Shown here piece after piece: positions 1 through 6,201 of a DNA stretch of 7,504 nt. The notes under the pieces are model-generated. The model searched no databases and was not told where the DNA came from. It saw only the letters and a list, made by a program, of their open reading frames with translations. The position numbers were made by a program, and so were the translations under genes. Position 1 is the first letter of the stretch. Every line of letters starts with the position of its first letter. The DNA is from Burkholderiales bacterium (GTDB lineage: Bacteria > Pseudomonadota > Gammaproteobacteria > Burkholderiales > Usitatibacteraceae): assembly GCA_026786225.1 (NCBI GenBank), contig JAJAYN010000203.1:1-7504 (forward strand). Direction: 5' to 3'.

Positions 1-2377
1 CCTTCGCCATCTGCTCAAGCACACGCACGAGGCGATCACCGTCAAAGATCTGGCGCACCGACATGTTTACTGCCAAACGGATATCCCGGCCGCTTTTTCT
101 TTGCCATTGAGCCACCTGCTCGAAAGCGTGTTCGATTACCCATTCACCCATCGGCACGATGAGCCCGGAATCCTCCGCGACGCCGATGAATTTGTCCGGC
201 GATAATAGCCCGTGCCGCGGATGTTGCCAGCGGATCAGTGCCTCCACACCGGTAACCTGGCCGGTCTTGAACGATACCCGTGGCTGATAGTGCAATACCA
301 ATTCGTCGCGCCGCAGAGCCGCGCGTAAAGAATTTTCAATCGATAACCGCTCCTGTGCCTTTGCGTTCAACTCATGGGAGAAGAACTGGTAGTTGTTGCG
401 GCCTTTGGCCTTGGCATCGTACATCGCCACGTCGGCGTGCTTCATCAGCGTCTTCGGATCGGGACCATCGGTTGGATAGATACTGATACCGATGGAGCAG
501 GAGGTGGTCAGATGATGTGTATTGATCATGATCGGCGAGGCCAGCGCAGCGATCATTTTCGCCGCGACCTGCTGCGCACCTTCGTGCACATCGCTGGACT
601 CATTGCCCGGAAGATTTTCAAGAATTACGGCAAACTCATCTCCCCCCAACCGGGCGACCGTATCGCTGGCGCGCACGCATGCGGCCAGGCGCGCGGCGAC
701 GCGTTTGAGCAATTCGTCGCCGACATCGTGGCCCAGGGAATCATTGATGGTTTTGAACCGGTCGAGATCAATAAACATGAACGCAAGACCCGCGCGTTTA
801 CGCGCGGCACTGGCGACGCCCTGCTCAAGCCGGTCGTTGACCAGCATGCGATTGGGCAGACCCGTGAGGGGATCGCGCGTGGCCAGGAATTCCACGCGTT
901 CTTCCGCGAGTTTACGTTTGGTAATGTTGGCTGTGGTACCGGTCATGCGCAAGGCACGACCATCGCCGTCGCGTTCGGTGACCTTGCCTTTGGAATGTAA
1001 CCACACCCATGCTTCGGTTTCACCAGGCGCGCGATATTCGCACTGGAAGTGATCGACCGTGCCCTTGGCTGCAGCATGCAATGCGGCCTGAAATCGTTCC
1101 CTGTCCTCAGGATGATTCCAGACTAGGATCTCGTCGCCGTGATACACGATGTCATCACGATCAGTCGGCCGCGCGTCCAGCAATGCGCGCCAGTTCTCAC
1201 TGAAAACGACATTATTCCCTATCAGATCCCAATCCCAAATCGCCAGGCCTGAACCGACCAGAGCCAGGTCCAGTCGCTCCTTGGCGCGTGTTATCTCGCG
1301 CTCGGCATGCTTGCGTTCGGTGATATCGCGGCCGACGCCGATACAGTATCGTTGCCCGTCGATATTGAGTGCGCGACCGTAAAAAGACGATGGAAATGCC
1401 AGATCGCCTTTACGGCGCATCTCGGCTTCGATGGCAATCTCCTCCCCATTCTCGAAGATGCGGCGAATGGCATCCGACACAAGCGGTCGATCCGCCTCGC
1501 CGATAAAGTCGAGCGCCTGCATTTGCGCCACATCTGCCGCTGAATAGCCGGTATTGGCGGCAAACCGCTCGTTCCAGCGCACCATCTTCCCACTTTGCTC
1601 GAACATAAAAAAAGCACCCGGCAAACTTTCGATGGCGGCATCGGAAAAGTCTTTTTCGTAGCGTACCTTTGCCTCGGTTGCTTTACGCGTGGCTATTTCG
1701 TCTTCGAGCAATTGTTCGAGTTGCGTAAACTCGCGTGTCAGTAGCGCCATGCGTTGCTCGGCAGAACTCAAACCCTCCTTTTCGGCCGACACTATTTCCG
1801 GCGCCGCCCTCCTTTCGCGACGAGCCTCGTATCTGGCTTCGAGGCGCGCGCGCGCAAGCTCAGCTAAATTCTTGAGTGCTTCCAATTGATGGGCAACGGG
1901 CTCGCGTGAAACGGTGTCGAACACGGACAAAACGCCGAGCAACTCACCGCCATCGGAAAAAATACCGTTTCCCGCGTAGAAGCAAATATGTGGTGGCCCC
2001 GCGACCAGAGGATGATCACGAAAACGTTTATCGGCAAGCGTATCCGGAATGACAAACGCTTTGGGCCGACCCGGGCGATCACTCAGGGCCGGCAGATAGA
2101 AGCATTGCTCCTGTGTGAGCGCGGCGCACGGCAATTCGGTACGCGCCTTGAACCACTCCCGCGTGATCGACGGCGCCTTGCTTGCGTGGTCAATTTGGCT
2201 GGCGTCGCCATTTAGTGTTGCGCGCTCAAAGAAAGAAATTGCCGCCATCTTTGTACCCAGGGCTTCCGCTGCGCGACGTGCCAGATCATCGAAAGCAGGT
2301 TCGGGTGGCGTATCGAGAATATCGTAGCGCGCGATGCCGCTGGCGTCAGAATTCGCGGCGTGATGGAGTGCGTTCAT
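1..2377 (-). CDS. GAF-PAS-PAS-GGDEF-EAL cyclic-di-GMP signalling protein (3' end beyond window)
   Basis: Cytoplasmic sensor protein likely to make and/or break down cyclic-di-GMP. I translated this frame directly: it is open for 792 codons from ATG at 2377 and runs off the left edge. An in-frame stop at 2398-2396 makes 2377 the only reasonable start; no good Shine-Dalgarno precedes it. Domains: a GAF domain (about residues 15-160, with YDILDTPPE, then FRDHPLVAGPP and FYAG), a charged, probably coiled linker (165-245), PAS (246-355, ending DITERK), a second PAS of PAS_3 type (365-485, ending NITKRK), GGDEF (495-655) and EAL (from 678). The cyclase motif GGDEF is intact at 578-582, and the product-inhibition site RxxD is intact at 569-572. 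EAL is intact at 712-714, followed by the metal-ligand motif NMSVRQ (N771). The later EAL catalytic residues lie outside the window, so phosphodiesterase activity cannot be judged. No membrane segment is seen, so the signal is probably intracellular. The ligand of the sensor domains is unknown. Confidence 0.95.
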   Translation of the reverse strand, partial: MNALHHAANSDASGIARYDILDTPPEPAFDDLARRAAEALGTKMAAISFFERATLNGDASQIDHASKAPSITREWFKARTELPCAALTQEQCFYLPALSDRPGRPKAFVIPDTLADKRFRDHPLVAGPPHICFYAGNGIFSDGGELLGVLSVFDTVSREPVAHQLEALKNLAELARARLEARYEARRERRAAPEIVSAEKEGLSSAEQRMALLTREFTQLEQLLEDEIATRKATEAKVRYEKDFSDAAIESLPGAFFMFEQSGKMVRWNERFAANTGYSAADVAQMQALDFIGEADRPLVSDAIRRIFENGEEIAIEAEMRRKGDLAFPSSFYGRALNIDGQRYCIGVGRDITERKHAEREITRAKERLDLALVGSGLAIWDWDLIGNNVVFSENWRALLDARPTDRDDIVYHGDEILVWNHPEDRERFQAALHAAAKGTVDHFQCEYRAPGETEAWVWLHSKGKVTERDGDGRALRMTGTTANITKRKLAEERVEFLATRDPLTGLPNRMLVNDRLEQGVASAARKRAGLAFMFIDLDRFKTINDSLGHDVGDELLKRVAARLAACVRASDTVARLGGDEFAVILENLPGNESSDVHEGAQQVAAKMIAALASPIMINTHHLTTSCSIGISIYPTDGPDPKTLMKHADVAMYDAKAKGRNNYQFFSHELNAKAQERLSIENSLRAALRRDELVLHYQPRVSFKTGQVTGVEALIRWQHPRHGLLSPDKFIGVAEDSGLIVPMGEWVIEHAFEQVAQWQRKSGRDIRLAVNMSVRQIFDGDRLVRVLEQMAK

Positions 2378-2400
2378 CGGTAGAGGCGTCGCTGGTCAGG

Positions 2401-2438
2401 TTTGCCGCCGCAATGGCAAAGCGGTATGGGCAAAGCGG
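2401..2438 (-). repeat. Short direct repeat and competing stem in the leader of the c-di-GMP gene
   Basis: On the plus strand GGCAAAGCGG occurs twice, at 2415-2424 and 2429-2438, spaced 14 bp start to start. TTTGCC at 2401-2406 is the inverse complement of the GGCAAA in each copy, so in the leader RNA it could pair with the nearer copy across an 8-nt loop. The repeats lie between the xthA stop and the start at 2377, and the distal copy falls about where transcription from the predicted promoter would begin. A regulator site or a small leader hairpin is possible. Chance similarity in a GC-rich spacer is also possible. Confidence 0.45.
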
Positions 2439-2441
2439 GAA

Positions 2442-2470
2442 ATTGTAGCGCTACCGTCAGCGAATGTCGG
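2442..2470 (-). promoter_or_regulatory. Possible sigma-70 promoter for the GAF-PAS-GGDEF-EAL gene
   Basis: Read on the minus strand, a -35 element CCGACA (2470-2465, 4 of 6 consensus bases) is followed by a 17-nt spacer and a -10 element TACAAT (2447-2442, 5 of 6). The -35 lies in the last codons of xthA and the stop codon falls in the spacer. Transcription would start near 2435, giving a leader of roughly 58 nt. The perfect 10-bp palindrome GTAGCGCTAC (2454-2445) overlaps the upstream half of the -10 and would be well placed as an operator. The promoter is judged by eye from consensus only. Confidence 0.35.
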
Positions 2471-3221
2471 CAATAACCGGTGCGTGATCCGACGGACGGT
2501 CCAGTTTGCGGGGTTCAACGTCAATCACGCTGCTGGTGCATCTCCCTGCGAGGTTGGCAGTCAACAGTATGTGGTCGATGCGCAAACCAAAATTACGCTT
2601 GAAACCATTCATCCGGTAATCCCACCAGCTGAAGCTCTTTTCAGGTTGTTCAAACAACCTGAAGCTATCCGTGAGCCCGAGGCCGACAAGCGCACGAAAG
2701 GCTTCGCGCTCGGGGACGGAGCAAAGCACCTGGCCTTCCCACGCTTTCGGGTCGTAGACATCGCGATCTTCGGGCGCAATGTTGTAGTCCCCCAAAAGGG
2801 CAACATCGCCATAGGTGTTGATTTCGTCGTGCATATACGCCTGCAGTGCAGCGAGCCACTGCAATTTGTATTGGTACTTCTCGGAATCCACGGTCTGGCC
2901 GTTTGGGATGTAGGCGCAAACCACACGAACGCCATTGATGGTCGCAGCGATCACACGCTTTTGGTGGTCCTCAAAACCGACCATATCTTTGGTCACGTCT
3001 TCGGGTCGTACGCGCGAAAGAATGGCCACACCGTTGTAGGTCTTCTGCCCATTGAAGACTGCCTGATAGCCAATTTCATCAAAGGCTGCGAGCGGAAACT
3101 TCGCGTCCTCCATTTTCAGTTCCTGCAAGCACAATGCGTCAGGCTGATGGGCTTTAAGCCACTCGATTACGTGCGGCAGGCGCACGTTGAGGGAGTTGAC
3201 GTTCCAGGCGGCGAGCTTCAA
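2457..3221 (-). CDS. xthA: Exodeoxyribonuclease III (AP endonuclease), TTG start
   Basis: DNA repair enzyme of the exonuclease III / endonuclease-exonuclease-phosphatase family. In the family it cleaves the backbone at abasic sites and removes nucleotides or 3' blocking groups from the 3' end of duplex DNA, with Mg2+. The 254 residues are near the usual length. Expected active-site residues are present: N7 (AWNVNS), E34 (LQELK), Y104 (YIPNG), D145 and N147 (GDYNIAP), D216 (RIDHIL) and the terminal D245-H246 (SDHAPV). The start is TTG at 3221. It gives the conserved N-terminus MKLAAWNVNS, and no ATG is available because an in-frame TAG lies four codons upstream. No clear Shine-Dalgarno precedes it. 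That TAG is the stop of the preceding gene, 12 bp away, so translation is probably coupled to it. Identification as ExoIII is firm; the exact substrate preference is inferred from the family. Confidence 0.97.
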   Translation of the reverse strand: MKLAAWNVNSLNVRLPHVIEWLKAHQPDALCLQELKMEDAKFPLAAFDEIGYQAVFNGQKTYNGVAILSRVRPEDVTKDMVGFEDHQKRVIAATINGVRVVCAYIPNGQTVDSEKYQYKLQWLAALQAYMHDEINTYGDVALLGDYNIAPEDRDVYDPKAWEGQVLCSVPEREAFRALVGLGLTDSFRLFEQPEKSFSWWDYRMNGFKRNFGLRIDHILLTANLAGRCTSSVIDVEPRKLDRPSDHAPVIADIR

Positions 3222-3233
3222 ATGCGCGCCAAA

Positions 3234-3824
3234 CTATTTGGCTGGTGCCGACGCTGCGGGTGTTGGCACTTTCGGACCCGCCTTTGTCGCACCCTGCCGC
3301 AGATTTGGATTGTTACGCGGATAGCCTGCGGCATTGAGCGCCGAATGCCAGCCCTCCTCATCAAAACCCGTCAAGCTGTTTGCACCAATCACAATGGTCG
3401 GCACTCGCAACGCCCCCACTTTTTCCTTTAATGCGGCGGCCGCTGCCGGGTCGGCTTCGGGGTTTTTCTCGGCGAAAGGTATACCGCGTTTGGCCAGCAG
3501 GGATTTCGCGTTACTGCACGCCTCTCCACAATTGTTGGCATAAAGCGTGACCGGATTATTTTTCATCGCGGTGGTTACCGCAAACGGGACGTCATCCTGC
3601 TCAATCACGCTGTCGGACAGCCGCTTCGTTTGCACCGTCTTGACCTCGGCGGGCGGCGGCGGCATATCGCCGTAATGCACTTTTCCGTTTTTATCCACCC
3701 AGCGAAACACCTCCTGCGCGTTTGTGCCGGCCGCCATGGACAACAATAGAATTCCGCCAACCAGACCGCTGACCACGCATTTGGCAGGTTTGGACGTGGC
3801 AAACATATTCAGGCTCACTTTCAT
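3234..3824 (-). CDS. Exported DUF4124 and glutaredoxin-like protein
   Basis: Probable periplasmic or envelope protein of 196 residues. A signal peptide is clear: basic residues up to K15, a hydrophobic stretch (about 17-32) and a likely signal peptidase I site after TNA (cleavage after A36). A DUF4124 segment follows (about 38-58, VFRWVDKNGKVHYGDMPPP). A thioredoxin-fold, glutaredoxin-like domain occupies about 90-168, beginning NPVTLYANN, with C99 and C103 and the probable cis-proline motif VPT at 141-143. The cysteines are spaced CGEAC (CxxxC), not the CxxC of classical glutaredoxins, so ordinary dithiol chemistry cannot be assumed. The tail (about 170-196) is rich in proline and alanine. 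The start at 3824 is supported by a strong Shine-Dalgarno; Met7 is a weaker alternative. It lies 70 bp after prlC and 12 bp before xthA, in the same frame as xthA. The role is not known; a thiol-related function is inferred from the fold. Confidence 0.9.
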   Translation of the reverse strand: MKVSLNMFATSKPAKCVVSGLVGGILLLSMAAGTNAQEVFRWVDKNGKVHYGDMPPPPAEVKTVQTKRLSDSVIEQDDVPFAVTTAMKNNPVTLYANNCGEACSNAKSLLAKRGIPFAEKNPEADPAAAAALKEKVGALRVPTIVIGANSLTGFDEEGWHSALNAAGYPRNNPNLRQGATKAGPKVPTPAASAPAK

Positions 3825-3829
3825 CTGGG

Positions 3830-3836
3830 CTCCTCC
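3830..3836 (-). promoter_or_regulatory. Strong Shine-Dalgarno for the DUF4124-glutaredoxin gene
   Basis: GGAGGAG on the minus strand ends 5 nt before the ATG at 3824. It is the best ribosome binding site in the window and favours this start over the in-frame Met7. Both xthA and the c-di-GMP gene lack a comparable site. Confidence 0.75.
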
Positions 3837-3894
3837 GTCTGAGATGTGCAGAAGACCGCAATCGCGATCACTTTTGCATCTGCATTCGCACTAT

Positions 3895-5937
3895 TTACGC
3901 CGACAATTTCATCCCATTATGCCGTAACAGCGCTTCCATCTCGGGCTTGCGCCCGCGGAACGCGGTGAACGATGCCAAAGCGGAACGGCTACCTCCGCGG
4001 CCGAGTACTTCGCGCCGGAAACGCGCACCGGTTTCCGGATTGAGTACCCCGGATTCCTCGAAAGCGGCATAGGCGTCCGCCGACAGCACCTCGGCCCATT
4101 TGTAGCTGTAGTAGCCCGCCGCGTAACCGCCACCGAAAATGTGCCCAAAGGCATGCGCCATCCGGTTGAAGTCCGGACTTTTCACGACGGCCACCTGCTC
4201 GCGGATGGCTTTCATCAAGGTCAGCAGGTGATCCGTTTGGGCATTGAAGCCGGCGTGCAGGCGCATATCGAGCAAACTGAATTCGAGTTGTCGCACGAAT
4301 GCCATGCCGGTCTGGAAATTCTTGGCTGCGATCATCTTGTCGAACAATTTTCTGGGCAGTGTTTCGCCGCTATCGACGTGCTGGGTCATGTGCGACAGCA
4401 CCTCCCATTCCCAACAGAAATTTTCCATGAACTGGCTCGGTAACTCGACCGCGTCCCATTCCACGCCGTTGATGCCTGATACGGAAAGCTCATCGACTTC
4501 GGTGAGCAATTGATGCAAACCGTGACCAAACTCATGAAACAGCGTAATGACATCATCAAACGTGAACAGCGCCGGTTTGTCGCCGACCGGCGCGGCAAAA
4601 TTGCAGGTGAGGAAAGCCACCGGACGCTGAACGCCGCCTGCACCCTCGTGCGTGCGGCGACGATTAATCGCGTCGTCCATCCAGGCACCGCCGCGCTTGG
4701 CGTCGCGGGCGTAGAGGTCGAGATAAAACTGACCGACCAAATCGCCCGACTGATCGACAAGATTGAAGAACCGCACGTCTTTGTGCCAGGTCTCGGCGGT
4801 CGATGGCGTTACCTTTAATCCGTAGAGCGTTTCGATGACCCGGAACAATCCTTGCAGCACTTTTCCTTCCGGAAAATACTGCTTCACTTCGTTGTCCGAA
4901 AATGCATAACGCTGCTCGCGCAACTTTTCCGACACGTAGGATACGTCCCAAGCCTCGACCGCCGTCATGTTTAGCGATCCCCGCGCGTAATCAACCAGTT
5001 CGCGCCAATCGCGTTCGGCAAAAGGCTTGGCTTTTTTGACCATATCTTCGATAAAAGCGATGACTTCTGCCGGTGTTTCAGCCATTTTGGTGGCGAGCGA
5101 CACCTCGGCGTAATTCCGGTAGCCCAACAGCGATGCCGACTCGGCGCGCAGTTGCAGGATGCGGGTGATCACCGCACTGTTATTCCACTTCTGGTCGGCA
5201 CCAAGCTCGGATGCACGCGTGACATAGGCGCGATACAGGTGCTCGCGTAGCGGCCGAAAATCAGCGTATTGCATGACCGGACCGTAGCAGGGCTGGTGCA
5301 GGGTCAACTTCCAGCCCGCCTTGCCGTCTTTGACCGCTGCCTCGCGCGCCACCGTTTTTACGTCGCCTGGCAACCCGGCGAGCGCCGATTCATTTTCAAC
5401 GAAAAAAGCGAAGGCGTTGGTCGCATCGAGCACGTTGTCGTTGAACGTGGACATCAACGTCGAGAGTTCTTCCTGCACCGCCTTGAAACGCGTCTTCCTG
5501 TCAGCTTCCAACTCTGCTCCTCCCAGCAGAAAATCGCGCAGTTCATTGTCAATCGCCTTATTCTGCGCGGCATTCAGGGCAAAAGTGCCTGAACAAGCGC
5601 GTATTTGCTTGTATTTGGCAAAAAGACGTTCGTCCTGCGAAAGGCTGGACCAAAATTCGGTCGTGGCAGGCAACATGCCGTTATAGGCGTCGCGCAATTC
5701 CGGTGAATTCACCACCGCATTCAAGTGGCCAACCACGCCCCATGCACGGGACAGGCGTTCGGTCACGTCGTCGAGCGGCGTCACAAAGTTTTGCCAGCTC
5801 GGCGGCGCGCTATCGATGGCGATGGTCTCCACGGTCGCGCGCGCATCCACGATCAGTTGTTCGATGGCAGGTTTTACGTCGGCAGGCGTAATGGTTGAAA
5901 AGCGTGGCAGGGTGGAGAAATCGAGTAGGGGATTCAT
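3895..5937 (-). CDS. prlC: Oligopeptidase A, M3-family zinc metallopeptidase
   Basis: Cytoplasmic zinc endopeptidase that, in this family, degrades short peptides, including cleaved signal peptides, and cannot take folded proteins. At 680 residues it matches the usual full length of PrlC/OpdA. The zinc motif HEFGH is at 468-472, giving ligands H468 and H472 and catalytic E469. The third ligand is E498 in VELPSQF. The C-terminal substrate-binding region is present, with the glycine- and tyrosine-rich stretch HIFGGGYAAGYYSYKW at about 597-612, and the protein ends normally with the RGRKPEMEALLRHNG segment. No signal peptide is seen, as expected. The ATG at 5937 is followed by the typical MNPLLDFSTLPRF opening; its Shine-Dalgarno is poor. 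Upstream lies a repeat-bearing spacer, so this is probably the first gene of its transcription unit. The neighbouring M3 enzyme Dcp is a less likely identity given the length and opening sequence. Confidence 0.97.
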   Translation of the reverse strand: MNPLLDFSTLPRFSTITPADVKPAIEQLIVDARATVETIAIDSAPPSWQNFVTPLDDVTERLSRAWGVVGHLNAVVNSPELRDAYNGMLPATTEFWSSLSQDERLFAKYKQIRACSGTFALNAAQNKAIDNELRDFLLGGAELEADRKTRFKAVQEELSTLMSTFNDNVLDATNAFAFFVENESALAGLPGDVKTVAREAAVKDGKAGWKLTLHQPCYGPVMQYADFRPLREHLYRAYVTRASELGADQKWNNSAVITRILQLRAESASLLGYRNYAEVSLATKMAETPAEVIAFIEDMVKKAKPFAERDWRELVDYARGSLNMTAVEAWDVSYVSEKLREQRYAFSDNEVKQYFPEGKVLQGLFRVIETLYGLKVTPSTAETWHKDVRFFNLVDQSGDLVGQFYLDLYARDAKRGGAWMDDAINRRRTHEGAGGVQRPVAFLTCNFAAPVGDKPALFTFDDVITLFHEFGHGLHQLLTEVDELSVSGINGVEWDAVELPSQFMENFCWEWEVLSHMTQHVDSGETLPRKLFDKMIAAKNFQTGMAFVRQLEFSLLDMRLHAGFNAQTDHLLTLMKAIREQVAVVKSPDFNRMAHAFGHIFGGGYAAGYYSYKWAEVLSADAYAAFEESGVLNPETGARFRREVLGRGGSRSALASFTAFRGRKPEMEALLRHNGMKLSA

Positions 5938-6037
5938 GGCATCACAATTGGATTGAGTTAAAAAATTCTGGGGCAGTGGCGCGGCAAGGGCTCCTCGCTG
6001 GGCGCGTCAACCGGTGGTCACGATTCGAGGTGATGTG

Positions 6038-6181
6038 GGTTGCATTTGGTTTTTTTCCCCCTTTGGAAAGGGGGACAGAGGGGGATTGAAAATAGTCACA
6101 AACAAAGGACGCTCACGAACTCTTCACTACCCACAATCCCTCCCAGCCTCCCTTTGAAAAGGGAGGAGACCAACACAACAT
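6038..6181. repeat. Two facing palindromic repeat units in the pyrC'-prlC spacer
   Basis: The 264-bp gap from 5938 to 6201 holds no gene I can support. It contains two hairpins: CCCCCTTT/AAAGGGGG (6057-6074, 8-bp perfect arms, 2-nt centre) and CCTCCCTTT/AAAGGGAGG (6147-6166, 9-bp perfect arms, 2-nt centre). The first is followed by ACAGAGGGGGATTG (to 6088). Read on the opposite strand, the second is followed by CTGGGAGGGATTG (to 6134). They are therefore diverged copies of one unit in inverted orientation. The similarity continues weakly outward to GTTG...TTGGT-like flanks near 6041-6050 and 6169-6178. This resembles the REP/BIME or small MITE palindromes found dispersed in many proteobacterial genomes. 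Neither hairpin is followed by a U-tract on the minus strand (the first is followed by A residues), so they are not standard intrinsic terminators, though they could still stabilise or end the upstream message. Confidence 0.6.
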
Positions 6182-6201
6182 AAGTCGCACCAGTAACCGG
6201 T

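Noticed and set aside
374..1000. Plus-strand open frame of 208 codons.
   Set aside because: It lies opposite the GGDEF domain, whose motifs are intact on the minus strand; the plus-strand product resembles nothing known.
2484..3431. Long plus-strand open frame of 315 codons opposite xthA and the DUF4124 gene.
   Set aside because: The minus strand has clear family matches with active-site residues; the plus-strand translation has no recognisable domain and no ribosome binding site. It is a reverse-strand shadow in GC-rich coding DNA.
3861..3868. Palindrome ATCGCGAT in the gap between prlC and the DUF4124 gene.
   Set aside because: An 8-bp palindrome is expected by chance in DNA of this composition, and no promoter elements accompany it.
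5957..5987. Weak promoter-like pair upstream of prlC on the minus strand (TTGCCG and TTTAAC).
   Set aside because: The spacing is 19 nt and the match is only 4 of 6 at each box. A TTGACG slightly further upstream has no fitting -10. Some promoter for prlC probably exists here, but I cannot place it.
6057..6166. The two G/C-rich hairpins as intrinsic terminators of pyrC'.
   Set aside because: On the minus strand neither stem is followed by a run of U; the first is followed by A residues. The inverted pair layout fits a repeat element better, though some termination effect is possible.
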